DNA of 64,000 nucleotides from Mycolicibacterium sp. S2-37 (GTDB taxonomy: Bacteria; Actinomycetota; Actinomycetes; Mycobacteriales; Mycobacteriaceae). The stretch covers positions 62,001 through 126,000 of the forward strand of contig NZ_JAFEVR010000006.1 of NCBI RefSeq assembly GCF_017352375.1. Direction: 5' to 3'. Below are positions 10,356 through 17,758 of this stretch, piece by piece (position 1 is the first letter of the stretch; the number at the start of each line of letters is the position of its first letter). The notes under the pieces are model-generated. The model ran no database searches. It was not told the DNA's origin and worked only from the letters and a program-made list of their open reading frames with translations. Position numbers and translations under genes: made by a program.

Positions 10356-11021
10356 CTACCGCCCGAAACGGCTGGCGAGGTTTCCGTCGAACGGAGGATC
10401 CAGGGTGTAGACCAGGTCTCCGGTCGCCTGGTCGACCGCCATGGTGCCGTTCAAGATTCCGCGCAGTTCGATCCGCTCTCTGTCGCGCAGCACGAGTCTG
10501 ATCCGCTCGGCCAGTTCGTCCTCGTCGAGGATCGGGTCGAAGACGAGCGGGCCGGGCAAACGCAGCCGGTCCGGCGACGTCAACACCGGCCGGCCGAGGC
10601 GTTCAACCTCGAGCGCCGCTGGAATCAAGTCGATCGGGATGTCGAGCAGCTCCGGTGGCACCCGCGGCCGGCCGGGGGGGCGCTCAGCCGGGGGGCGCGG
10701 CTCCGGGATCAAGTCGATCGGGAGGTTCGGCATCTCCGGCCACCGCGGACGGCGTGGCGGGGGTGACGAGTCCTGAAGATCGGCCGACGCAGACGGTGCC
10801 ACCGCCGCCGAGCCGTCATCCGCCGATTCGGACGCCGGCCCCTTGCTGACGCCGGAGGCCGAGGAGGTGGACGCCCTGCGATCGTCGTTCGACGACGTCG
10901 ACGAGCCCGACTGCGGGTCGGCGCTCGCCGTCCCGGCGCCCACCGTGGCGGCCATGGCCGCACCGACACCCAGCGCCAGCGCCAGCGCGCCTACCCGGCC
11001 CGCGTGATTGACGTTCCTCAT
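10356..11021 (-). CDS. Exported low-complexity protein with GRVGALA leader, copy 2
   Basis: A 221-aa predicted exported protein. ATG 11021 has GGAG 5 bases upstream, and its start agrees with the paralogue; the long upstream open frame is ignored because it runs through the neighbour. Residues 1-35 are a signal peptide (MRNVNHAGRVGALALALGVG, ending ASA before DPQ). A Ser/Asp/Ala-rich linker follows, then a proline-rich part with two PIDLIP motifs. The C-terminus has LRGILNGTMAVDQATGDLVY and ends PPFDGNLASRFGR. That segment resembles one beta-hairpin of a VCBS/cadherin-like repeat (G-T-V-x-I-D-x-x-T-G-x-F-V-Y). I know of no assigned function; a cell-surface role is inferred. Confidence 0.7.
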   Translation of the reverse strand: MRNVNHAGRVGALALALGVGAAMAATVGAGTASADPQSGSSTSSNDDRRASTSSASGVSKGPASESADDGSAAVAPSASADLQDSSPPPRRPRWPEMPNLPIDLIPEPRPPAERPPGRPRVPPELLDIPIDLIPAALEVERLGRPVLTSPDRLRLPGPLVFDPILDEDELAERIRLVLRDRERIELRGILNGTMAVDQATGDLVYTLDPPFDGNLASRFGR

Positions 11022-11043
11022 GGTCACTCCGTTACCAGTCGTC

Positions 11044-11063
11044 GCAGTGTGTGGGGACACTGC
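11044..11063 (-). promoter_or_regulatory. Conserved 5' hairpin, copy 2
   Basis: GCAGTGT (11044-11050), loop GTGGGG, ACACTGC (11057-11063): a perfect 7-bp stem 23 bases upstream of ATG 11021. It could be an operator or an RNA hairpin in the leader. Confidence 0.55.
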
Positions 11064-11112
11064 CGTCACCGCGGACGGCTGGCTGTGTCGTGTCGGTCTC
11101 CATCGTGGGTGG

Positions 11113-11922
11113 CTACCGCCCGAAGCGGCCGGGAACGTTGCCGTCGAACGGGGGGTCCAGGGTGTAGACCAGGTCTCCGGTCGCCTGGTCAACGGCGATA
11201 GTGCCGTTCGCCAAACCGCGCAACACGATCCGATAAACATTGTCGCGCACCACGGGTTTGAATCGGTCCGCCAGCGCGTCCTCATCGGGGAGGGGGCCGA
11301 AGACGCGCGAGCCACCGGCGCCGTCCTGGTAGGACTCCTCCGAGTAGGCGTCGAGGAAAACGATCGGCCCGGTCGGCCACTTCGGCTCCGGTTCGACATC
11401 GGGAAAAATGATCGGTCCGGTCGGCCAGTTCGGGAACCACGCCACCCGGCCGGAGAGGTCAGCCAGCTGGCGCGTTCCCGGTATCAAGTCGATCGGGATA
11501 CTCGGCGGCGCTGGCGGCACACGCGGCACTGGCGGCGTCCCTCCCGGCCGGCGTGGCGGGCGTGAGTCCTGAAGATCGATCGAGGTCGTACGAACCGGAA
11601 CGTCCCCCGCCGCTTCCTGCTCGGGCCGACCTGCCGACGCAGACGGTGCCACCGCCGCCGTGCTGCTGCCCCGGACATCCTTGGCATCACTGGGCGCCGG
11701 ACGTGCACCGGTGGGTCCTCGATCCGCCGATCCGGACGTCGGCCCCTTGCTGACGCCGGAGGCCGAGGCCGTGGACGCCGTGCGGTCGTCGTTCGACGAC
11801 TTCGAAGCGCTCGACTGCGGTTCGGCGCTCGCTGTCCCGGCGCCCACTGTGGTGGCTATCGCCGCACCGACACCCAGCGCCACCGCTAACGCGCCTACTC
11901 GGCCCGCGTGTTTGACGTTCAT
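11113..11922 (-). CDS. Exported low-complexity protein with GRVGALA leader, copy 3
   Basis: The longest of the three paralogues, 269 aa. ATG 11922 lies 8 bases after GGAG; a GTG 9 bases further upstream is in frame but less likely. The leader MNVKHAGRVGALAVALGVGA ends at ASA before EPQ. Then come a Ser/Ala/Asp-rich linker, a proline-rich stretch with SIPIDLIPG, and a duplicated WPTGPI(I/V)F motif (positions about 175-205). The conserved end is LRGLANGTIAVDQATGDLVY with PPFDGNVPGRFGR. It lies 91 bases upstream of copy 2 in the same direction. No catalytic residues are seen. Surface exposure is inferred from the leader and composition. Confidence 0.7.
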   Translation of the reverse strand: MNVKHAGRVGALAVALGVGAAIATTVGAGTASAEPQSSASKSSNDDRTASTASASGVSKGPTSGSADRGPTGARPAPSDAKDVRGSSTAAVAPSASAGRPEQEAAGDVPVRTTSIDLQDSRPPRRPGGTPPVPRVPPAPPSIPIDLIPGTRQLADLSGRVAWFPNWPTGPIIFPDVEPEPKWPTGPIVFLDAYSEESYQDGAGGSRVFGPLPDEDALADRFKPVVRDNVYRIVLRGLANGTIAVDQATGDLVYTLDPPFDGNVPGRFGR

Positions 11923-11952
11923 GATGGCCACTCCGTTACCAGTCGTCGGGTC

Positions 11953-11972
11953 GCAGTGTGTGGGGACACTGC
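11953..11972 (-). promoter_or_regulatory. Conserved 5' hairpin, copy 3
   Basis: GCAGTGT (11953-11959), loop GTGGGG, ACACTGC (11966-11972), 31 bases upstream of ATG 11922. A TAATCT hexamer on the minus strand (12086-12091) could be the -10 of the promoter, which would put this hairpin inside the transcript. Confidence 0.55.
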
Positions 11973-12158
11973 CGGCACGGCGAAGGTGCACATCAGCGGC
12001 GTCACGTACCTTCGCGGCCGCCGTAACCGCGGAAGGCTGGCTGTGTCGTGTCCGGTCTCGAGCGCGAAGGTGGTGCTCTGGTGAGAGATTACAACCGGCC
12101 CTGGGACGCGCATGATCGTTTCGGTTAATTTTTCGCGAACGACATTTCGCGATTCCTC

Positions 12159-12175
12159 CGCTCCGCGGCGGAGCG
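12159..12175 (-). terminator. Hairpin downstream of the repeat-protein gene
   Basis: CGCTCCG (12159-12165), loop CGG, CGGAGCG (12169-12175), starting 24 bases past the stop of the gene ending at 12199. There is no U-tract, as is usual for mycobacterial terminators. A second stem-loop (TCGCGAA/TTCGCGA with a 6-base loop) lies just beyond it. Confidence 0.45.
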
Positions 12176-12198
12176 ACGGGCGAATTCGACCTGCCTGG

Positions 12199-14469
12199 TC
12201 AGACTGTCGAGGTGGGATGCTCGGGCCCGCCAACGGGTCCATGTACGTAGAGGCGCTGGGGCTCGGCGAACTGCATATTCATATACGGGGCGAGCGCCAC
12301 CACGACGCGCTGCCCACTGGTGAGCTGCACCCGGATCTGCGGGCACCTGCTGAGCCTGCCCGCGCATCCCGCCCCTGTTTCACCGATGTCGGTATGCGCG
12401 CTGCCGATACCGAAAACGTCGTCGTTCCACCCGATTTCGTTCGTATCGGGGGCGCTGGGATCGAATGTGCCGTTGTACACCCACATCTGGCTGTCGAGGG
12501 ACGATTCCGTCTGCCCGAACACATATGTCCCGTTCTCCAGCGCTGTGAAGGCGACGGCGACGAAGTTGTGGTCCTGCGCTGTCCGTCCGGTCTGCGTCAG
12601 CGCCGGGTCGTCCAACACGAAGTGATTGACGTCCGGCCCTCTGACGGTGATGGTGACGGTGGCAAGTGCGCTGGCGGCCCCGGCAGCGTCGCGCACGGTG
12701 TAGGTGAAGCTGTCTTGACCGACGAAACCGGCATGGGGTTGGTAAACGAAGCTGCCGTCGTCCTCGAGTGTCAGTTGTCCATTGGTGGCGCCGGCGACGA
12801 GTTGCGCGGTCAGTGGTGCGGGTCCGTCGGGGTCGGTGTCGTTGCCGAGGACGTTGCCGGTGAGATCGGTGTTCTCGGGTCCGGAGAAGGCGTCGGAGAC
12901 GGCGATGGGCGCGTCGTTGACCGCGGTCACGGTCAACACGACGGTCGCGGTGCCGCTCACGGTTCCGGCGGCGTCGCGCAGCGTGTAGCTGAAATAGTCG
13001 GGTCCGGAGTAGTCGGCATTGGGCCGGTACACGAAGGATCCGTCCGGGTTGAGGGTGACGACGCCGAAGGTGGTGTCGACGCCGATCGTCGTGGTGAGTG
13101 GCCCACCGTCTGGGTTGAGGTCGTTGGTCAGTACGTTGCCGGTGAGATCGGTGTCCTCGGTGCCGGTGAACGAGTCGGGAAGCGGATACGGCGGATCGGA
13201 TACCGGGGTGACGGTGAGCGTCACCGTGGTGGGGGCGCTGGTGGTGCCCGCGGCGTCACGGACGGTGTAGGTGAACGAGTCGGGCCCGTTGTAGTTCGCA
13301 TTGGGCCGGTAGGTGAACACGCCGTTGGGATTGAGGGTGACCGTGCCGTTGAGGGCATTTCGGGCCAGGCGGGCGGTGAGGGGGCCGCCGTCGGGGTCGA
13401 CGTCGTTGATCAGCACGTTGCCGGTCACGTCGCGGTCCTCGGGGCCCGCGAAGGTGTCGGCGGCGGCGTTGGGCGCCTTGTTGGTGGGCAGGAGGCGCAC
13501 CGTGATGGTGGCCGTGTCCCGATGGGTGCCGCCGATGCCGAAGAATCCGTGCAGGTGTGGTCGGCCGGCGGTGTCCTGCACGGTCACGGTGAAGGTGTCG
13601 GTGCCACCGGTCCTCGCGAATCCGGCGTCGGGGGTGTAGACGAATTTTCCGGTGGTCTGGTCGATGGTGACCGTGCCGTACGCGGGGCCGCCGCCGGTGA
13701 CGGTGTAGTTCAATCTGTCGCCGTCGGGGTCGTAGCCGCGCAGCGCGATGGGTTCGCTGGAGCCGTCTTCGGTGAGGTCGAGCTGCACGGAGCGGTCGCT
13801 GATCTGGGGGCGGCGGTTGAAGAACGTGCGTTGTAGTTCGCGGCCCAATACTTCGAACAGCGACAACGGGTTCGTCGGTCGCGGCGTGTCGGGGCTGGTG
13901 GGCGTCGGCGGTGCCGTCGCGGTGGCCACGATGGGGCTGGTGGTGGTTTGACGTTCGACGGCGATGCCGGCCTTCGGAGCGATGGTGGGGCGTCCGGTGG
14001 TCAGGGAGACCGGTCGGCGGCCGCTGGGGGCGGTTTCCCCGGCCCCGTTGCGCACCGTGATCTCGGCATTCGTTTCGGGAGGCACCGCGATCCGCGCGAC
14101 GCGCGTGTTGGTCGTGTCGTCGGCGACCGCGACTTTGGTGGCTCGCCAAGTCGCTTCGTTGTCACGGTCAGTCTTGGTCGGGAGGTTTTCGGCGGTGGAT
14201 TTGGCACCGGTCCCGGGTCCTGAACGGGTAGCGCGGACACCGCCTTCCGACTTCGAAGAGGATGCGGCGGTCCGTTCAACGCCAGACCGCCCCGAGTTGG
14301 AGCTCGGATCAGAGCTGGTCTCCGGTGCGGCAGTGGCGATGCCGGCACCCACGCCGGTGGCAATGGCCATACCCACACCGAGCGCCACGGCCAGGGCGCC
14401 GACCCGGCCCACGTGCACCGCGCCGGTGGTGGTACGCGCGGAGCTGGGGGTGGTGAGGAACGCGTTCAC
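12199..14469 (-). CDS. Exported VCBS/cadherin-like tandem repeat protein (putative adhesin)
   Basis: A 756-aa exported repeat protein. GTG 14469 follows GGAGAACCGATC; an upstream ATG at 14496 lacks a ribosome site. Residues about 17-48 are the leader (HVGRVGALAVALGVGMAIA, ending ATAAP). A disordered Ser/Thr/Pro linker runs to about 215. Four VCBS/cadherin-like modules follow at about 222-329, 332-422, 424-516 and 519-610. Each has D-x-D-P-D-G acidic loops that suggest calcium binding and the strand signature GTVTLNPDGSFVYRPN. The C-terminal 145 residues are a different domain with two cysteines. The family mediates adhesion or surface structure in other bacteria. It shares its leader with the three paralogues downstream. 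Confidence 0.8.
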   Translation of the reverse strand: MNAFLTTPSSARTTTGAVHVGRVGALAVALGVGMAIATGVGAGIATAAPETSSDPSSNSGRSGVERTAASSSKSEGGVRATRSGPGTGAKSTAENLPTKTDRDNEATWRATKVAVADDTTNTRVARIAVPPETNAEITVRNGAGETAPSGRRPVSLTTGRPTIAPKAGIAVERQTTTSPIVATATAPPTPTSPDTPRPTNPLSLFEVLGRELQRTFFNRRPQISDRSVQLDLTEDGSSEPIALRGYDPDGDRLNYTVTGGGPAYGTVTIDQTTGKFVYTPDAGFARTGGTDTFTVTVQDTAGRPHLHGFFGIGGTHRDTATITVRLLPTNKAPNAAADTFAGPEDRDVTGNVLINDVDPDGGPLTARLARNALNGTVTLNPNGVFTYRPNANYNGPDSFTYTVRDAAGTTSAPTTVTLTVTPVSDPPYPLPDSFTGTEDTDLTGNVLTNDLNPDGGPLTTTIGVDTTFGVVTLNPDGSFVYRPNADYSGPDYFSYTLRDAAGTVSGTATVVLTVTAVNDAPIAVSDAFSGPENTDLTGNVLGNDTDPDGPAPLTAQLVAGATNGQLTLEDDGSFVYQPHAGFVGQDSFTYTVRDAAGAASALATVTITVRGPDVNHFVLDDPALTQTGRTAQDHNFVAVAFTALENGTYVFGQTESSLDSQMWVYNGTFDPSAPDTNEIGWNDDVFGIGSAHTDIGETGAGCAGRLSRCPQIRVQLTSGQRVVVALAPYMNMQFAEPQRLYVHGPVGGPEHPTSTV
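12640..13476 (-). repeat. Three near-identical VCBS-like modules
   Basis: Modules 2-4 of the repeat protein, each about 93 codons. All share a D-P-D-G or N-P-D-G acidic loop, a GNVL-x-N-D motif and an F-x-Y-T-(V/L)-R-D-A-A-G strand. The first module (about 13,480-13,800) is more diverged and has an insertion. Confidence 0.8.
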
Positions 14470-14633
14470 GATCGGTTCTCCGTTTGCTGCGGGCATGGTC
14501 GGTCGACCGTCGTGCGGTTGCGGCGGGTGTGGTAATCGCGCGACGTGGGCCTACGTCGCTGCCGTGTCCGTTGACATCGCATTCAGGTCAGGTGTCCGCC
14601 TTTCGGCGGGCGCCTCGAGGCGAAACTGGGAGA

Positions 14634-14663
14634 AACCTATCGACAAGTCGGCGCGCGCGTCAA
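14634..14663 (-). promoter_or_regulatory. SigA-like promoter for the repeat-protein gene
   Basis: On the minus strand TTGACG (plus 14658-14663), an 18-base spacer, then TAGGTT (plus 14634-14639, fitting TANNNT). The transcript would have a leader of about 155 bases containing two stem-loops: CCGCC/GGCGG at 14596-14609 and the self-complementary CGCCTCGAGGCG at 14611-14622. Confidence 0.45.
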
Positions 14664-14735
14664 TTAGTTCGGCCAACTTCTCGCGAATTGCGCGGTTTGC
14701 TCAATGTGCACGACGAGCGGCAGGAGGCCGTTCGG

Positions 14736-15488
14736 CTACTTCCGCTTCGCGGCGGCCAGGCGACGGGCGAACTCGGGCGACTCGATCGACGTGGCCTGTG
14801 GCCCGAGTTCGGTGTCGACCGCTATGCGGTGTTGGTGGATGTCGATCGCGCCCGGGTTCGCCGTCGCCCGCATCGACGCCTTCGTTGCGAGCACCACCTC
14901 GCGCGGGGCGGCTGCCGGACCGGTGGCAAGTTCACGCGCCGCGGCCACCGGGTCGTCGGCCACCTCGAGCGCGAGACCATGCCGCACAGCGGATTCCGCG
15001 TCGAAGCGCATCCCGAACAGCAGCGACGCGCGCGCCACCTGCGGCCCGACCGCTCGCTGCAGCATCCATGTCGCACCGCCGCCAGGGTGGATGCCCAGCT
15101 TCTGGAACCGCGGGTCGAAGAGCGCATGCGGGCCGGCGATCCGGACATCGGCGGCGAGCGCCAGATTGAGGCCCGCGCCGACGGCCGCCCCGTTCACCGC
15201 GGCGATGGTCGGCAGCGTGCAGTGGGCCACCGCCAGAAAGCCGTCGTAGATCCGCCGCAGTCCATCCTCAGTGGCTTCGCCCAGCGCGGTCAGATCCGCC
15301 CCGGCACAGAACGCCTTACCCGCGCCGGTGACGATCACCGCATGCACATCGGGGTTGGCCTCTGCACCGTCGACCGCCGCCCGCAATGCAGCGGACATCT
15401 CGAAGGTGACCGCGTTACGACGGTCGGGGTCATTGACGGTGATCAGGGCGACGTGGTCGTCGACCTGCACCAGAACCGAATCGGACAC
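14736..15488 (-). CDS. Enoyl-CoA hydratase/isomerase (echA14-like)
   Basis: A 250-aa crotonase-fold protein of normal length. It has [13 protein letters not shown] near the N-terminus, the oxyanion-hole segment [20 protein letters not shown], and [20 protein letters not shown]. One of the two classical hydratase glutamates appears replaced (the region reads [18 protein letters not shown]), so isomerase or another crotonase reaction is possible. By gene order it could correspond to EchA14 of M. tuberculosis, but echA genes are numerous and this is tentative. The DUF222 remnant lies 10 bases upstream on the same strand. Confidence 0.85.
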   Translation of the reverse strand: MSDSVLVQVDDHVALITVNDPDRRNAVTFEMSAALRAAVDGAEANPDVHAVIVTGAGKAFCAGADLTALGEATEDGLRRIYDGFLAVAHCTLPTIAAVNGAAVGAGLNLALAADVRIAGPHALFDPRFQKLGIHPGGGATWMLQRAVGPQVARASLLFGMRFDAESAVRHGLALEVADDPVAAARELATGPAAAPREVVLATKASMRATANPGAIDIHQHRIAVDTELGPQATSIESPEFARRLAAAKRK

Positions 15489-15498
15489 GCGGTTCAGC

Positions 15499-15792
15499 CT
15501 AGTCAGGCCCCCCGTCGCCCCCCTCGGGCTCCCGGAGGTCGTGGTGGGGGTGGAAGTAGTGGTTGACGAGTGCTTGTCCGGTGTCGAGGTGGGGTGGGGG
15601 CAGCCATTCGGTGTGGCCGTTGCGGCGGCGGGTGGTCCAGCCGGTGGCGAGATCTTGGCGGCGGGCGCGTTCGCGGTGCTCGATCAGGGCGAGGCGCTCA
15701 CTGGCCGTCAGCGAGGCATAGGGGAACGCGGCGAGTTCGGCGCGCGCGGCGTCCCACCGATCGAGTACCGACTGCAGGTCCTCCCTGTCCAT
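15499..15792 (-). pseudogene. Remnant of a DUF222/13E12-REP HNH protein
   Basis: A 97-aa open frame from ATG 15792. Its first half ([20 protein letters not shown], then [18 protein letters not shown]) matches the N-terminal DUF222 region of mycobacterial 13E12-REP proteins. Its second half ([20 protein letters not shown]) matches their extreme C-terminus after the HNH motif. About 300-400 central residues, including the HNH nuclease core, are missing in one in-frame deletion. A decayed copy of this mobile/repeat family is the simplest reading; a functional microprotein cannot be excluded. Confidence 0.65.
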
Positions 15793-15817
15793 GCTTCGAA
15801 CACCAGTACGACCCACC

Positions 15818-15831
15818 GACACGTACGTGTC
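15818..15831. promoter_or_regulatory. 14-base perfect palindrome
   Basis: GACACGTACGTGTC, 26 bases upstream of the remnant start codon and 27 bases after the methyltransferase stop. It has the form of a regulator binding site or a residual part of the 13E12 element. Confidence 0.4.
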
Positions 15832-15857
15832 CCGAAAACGGTTATCCAGGGACTCTT

Positions 15858-16463
15858 TCAGTTGGAAGCGACGAATTTCCATCGCAGCAGGTACCGGTAG
15901 TACAGCGCCCGCCGAACCGATGCGCCGGGCAGCACTTCGGCGGCCACAGCACGGATCTCGCGGAGACTTTCGCGAGGGTCGGTCATCACCAGGCCGACGT
16001 CGGCCACTTCGTGGTGCCACCGCGATCCGATGCGTACGAGCGGCAGACAACCCGCCGCCCACACCAAGTCACCGATCGTCTTGTTCGCGGACAGCCCGAC
16101 GACGGCGAGTTCCCCTCCGGGACGGAGGAGTTCGCGGGCGCGCAGCAAGGCCGGCCGCAACGGCATGTGGTGCAGGCTCGCCACGAAGGTGATCAGATCA
16201 AAGCGCAACGTGCCCGGGTCGAAGGTCAGGAAACCGGCGTGCGTGACGGTCACAGCGTCGTACCCCGACAACCGGTCGCGAGCGCGCTGCACGGCGCCGG
16301 GATCCGGGTCGAGCGCGGTGACCGAACGAGACACCGGTGACAGCCGCGCGGCGAGCAGTCCGTCACCGCACCCGACGTCGAGCACATCGCCGTGGTGCCG
16401 GCGGCCGATGTCGACCAGCCACGGGTGGTAGGCGGTGTTGTGGTTCCAGTAGTCAGCCGGCAT
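15858..16463 (-). CDS. Class I SAM-dependent methyltransferase
   Basis: A 201-aa Rossmann-fold methyltransferase. The SAM-binding motif [16 protein letters not shown] lies at about residues 27-41, an acidic ribose-binding residue in ALDPDPG at 50-56, and motif [17 protein letters not shown] follows. The substrate is not evident. The start overlaps the stop of the RibD-like gene by one base (TGATG), and that gene overlaps the flavin reductase gene, so all three are probably one transcript from 17652 down to 15858. Confidence 0.85.
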   Translation of the reverse strand: MPADYWNHNTAYHPWLVDIGRRHHGDVLDVGCGDGLLAARLSPVSRSVTALDPDPGAVQRARDRLSGYDAVTVTHAGFLTFDPGTLRFDLITFVASLHHMPLRPALLRARELLRPGGELAVVGLSANKTIGDLVWAAGCLPLVRIGSRWHHEVADVGLVMTDPRESLREIRAVAAEVLPGASVRRALYYRYLLRWKFVASN

Positions 16464-17155
16464 CAGACGCGGGAGTACTTGAGGAAGAGGTAGTTCGAGT
16501 GGGTCAGCACATGGTCGAGGCGCATGGCGGTTGGGGTGGAGAGTGCGCCGGCGCCATGCCCGACGTCCTGTACGCCGGCGAGCCGAGGCGCGATCGTCAC
16601 GCAGATCTCGTCGACCAGATCGGCGCCGGTGAGCGCGTCCAGCAGCGTCGGGCCGCCTTCGCAGAGGATGCGGTGCTGGCCGCGGGCGTGCAAATGCTCC
16701 ACGACTCCGACGACGTCCACGGTGTCCTCGCCCGCGATCAGGACGTCCCGCCGGTCGTCGCCGGACAGCCCGTGCTCGCGTGCCGACCGCGCGCTGGTCA
16801 CGAGAATGGGACGCTGTGCGGGATCGGCGAACAGGGACTCGGGCAGTTTGCCGGACTGACTGACGACGGCGATCGGCGGGAGCAGGCGGTCCATCGGCAG
16901 GGCGCTGAGCCGCACCGGGCCGTAGCTTTCTGCGCGGACCGTTCCCGCGCCGACCAGCACCACGTCGGCGAAGCCGCGGAGTTCACGGAGCAACGCCTGA
17001 TCCACGGGGTCGGACAGCGGACCCGCGCGCCCGGCGAACGCAGCGGCGCCGTCGGCGCTGAAGATCATGTTGGCGCGCAACCCCTTCGGGGCGTCGGCGT
17101 AGAACGGCATCAGCTCCTCGAGGCCGCCGACAGTGGCGAGATACGGACCGCTCAT
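16463..17155 (-). CDS. RibD C-terminal-type pyrimidine/dihydrofolate-like reductase (Rv2671-like)
   Basis: A 230-aa protein of the RibD reductase domain family, without the deaminase half of true RibD. Typical motifs are NMIFSADGAAAFAGRAGPLS, DVVLVGAGTVRAESYGP and ILCEGGPTLLDAL. The family reduces 5-amino-6-ribosylamino-uracil-type compounds or dihydrofolate with NADPH. The M. tuberculosis relative Rv2671 is known for a weak dihydrofolate reductase activity. ATG 17155 overlaps the preceding flavin reductase stop by 3 bases (ATGA), so the two are translationally coupled. Confidence 0.85.
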   Translation of the reverse strand: MSGPYLATVGGLEELMPFYADAPKGLRANMIFSADGAAAFAGRAGPLSDPVDQALLRELRGFADVVLVGAGTVRAESYGPVRLSALPMDRLLPPIAVVSQSGKLPESLFADPAQRPILVTSARSAREHGLSGDDRRDVLIAGEDTVDVVGVVEHLHARGQHRILCEGGPTLLDALTGADLVDEICVTIAPRLAGVQDVGHGAGALSTPTAMRLDHVLTHSNYLFLKYSRV

Positions 17156-17652
17156 GCGTCGTGTCCCGGGGTCAGATCCCGGACATCGGCGAAGGTGACC
17201 CAGTCGTCGAACTCACCCGGCGGCTGACCGGCCACCGGGTCGAGCAGATGGCCGACGTGGTCACCGAGGTCGAAGCGGCGACCGATGGCACCGACGAACC
17301 ATGCCCCCGCTCCATCGAGAATGGGCAGTCCTTCCGGGCCGCTGCTCCACCGGCAGCGCGCGAACTTGTCGGTCTCGTCACCGGTCTCGCTGCCGAACAG
17401 CCGGACCAACTCCATCTGTTTCCTGGGCACCGCGTGCACCGCGAGGTGGGACGCCTCTTTCGCCACCCGAAACGTCCGATTGCGCTTCGAGAGGCCGACG
17501 AGGAAGCGGGGCGGGTTGATGCTCGTCTGGCTGGCGAAGCCCACCAGGCATCCCGCGACGTCGTCCCCGGCACGGGTGGTCACGACGAACATCGGATAGT
17601 CCAACAGCGCAACCAGCGCCTCGAATGAGTCGGTCTCCTGCGAATCCGGCAT
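17152..17652 (-). CDS. Flavin reductase-like FMN-binding protein
   Basis: A 166-aa split-barrel flavin reductase from ATG 17652. A longer open frame reaches 17769 but would overlap the divergent gene's start, and homology begins at FEALVALLDYPMFVVTT. Family features are GCLVGFASQTSINPPRFLVGLSK (FMN phosphate region) and an AVHAVPRKQMELVRLFG segment. It may reduce flavin for a partner oxygenase or bind FMN or F420-type cofactors itself. It is the first gene of a coupled three-gene unit with a RibD-like reductase and a methyltransferase. Confidence 0.8.
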   Translation of the reverse strand: MPDSQETDSFEALVALLDYPMFVVTTRAGDDVAGCLVGFASQTSINPPRFLVGLSKRNRTFRVAKEASHLAVHAVPRKQMELVRLFGSETGDETDKFARCRWSSGPEGLPILDGAGAWFVGAIGRRFDLGDHVGHLLDPVAGQPPGEFDDWVTFADVRDLTPGHDA

Positions 17653-17758
17653 CGACGCAGTATCGCCGCCCGCCGAACATGTCGTTGCGCGCCCCCACCC
17701 GTCTTGATTTCGCGTCGCGAATCGACTGGAGAGAGGACCATCAGGTGAGGAGGCGCTC

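Larger units (their letters stand above)
9587..11990 (-). repeat. Tandem triplication of a gene with its 5' leader
   Basis: Three direct copies, each with the same upstream block and the same two conserved ends. The 5' block (hairpin, start codon, leader peptide) lies at about 10130-10290, 10910-11075 and 11810-11990. The 3' coding block, recognisable on the plus strand by ATCCAGGGTGTAGACCAGGT or close variants, lies at about 9590-9680, 10386-10480 and 11144-11240. The central linkers differ in length and sequence. DNA identity is visibly high at both ends, suggesting fairly recent duplication. Confidence 0.8.

Noticed and set aside
12112..13836. Open frame of 574 codons on the plus strand across the repeat-protein gene
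   Set aside because: It is antisense to the VCBS-like modules and mirrors their periodicity. It has no ribosome site and no recognisable motif; the minus-strand protein has clear domains.
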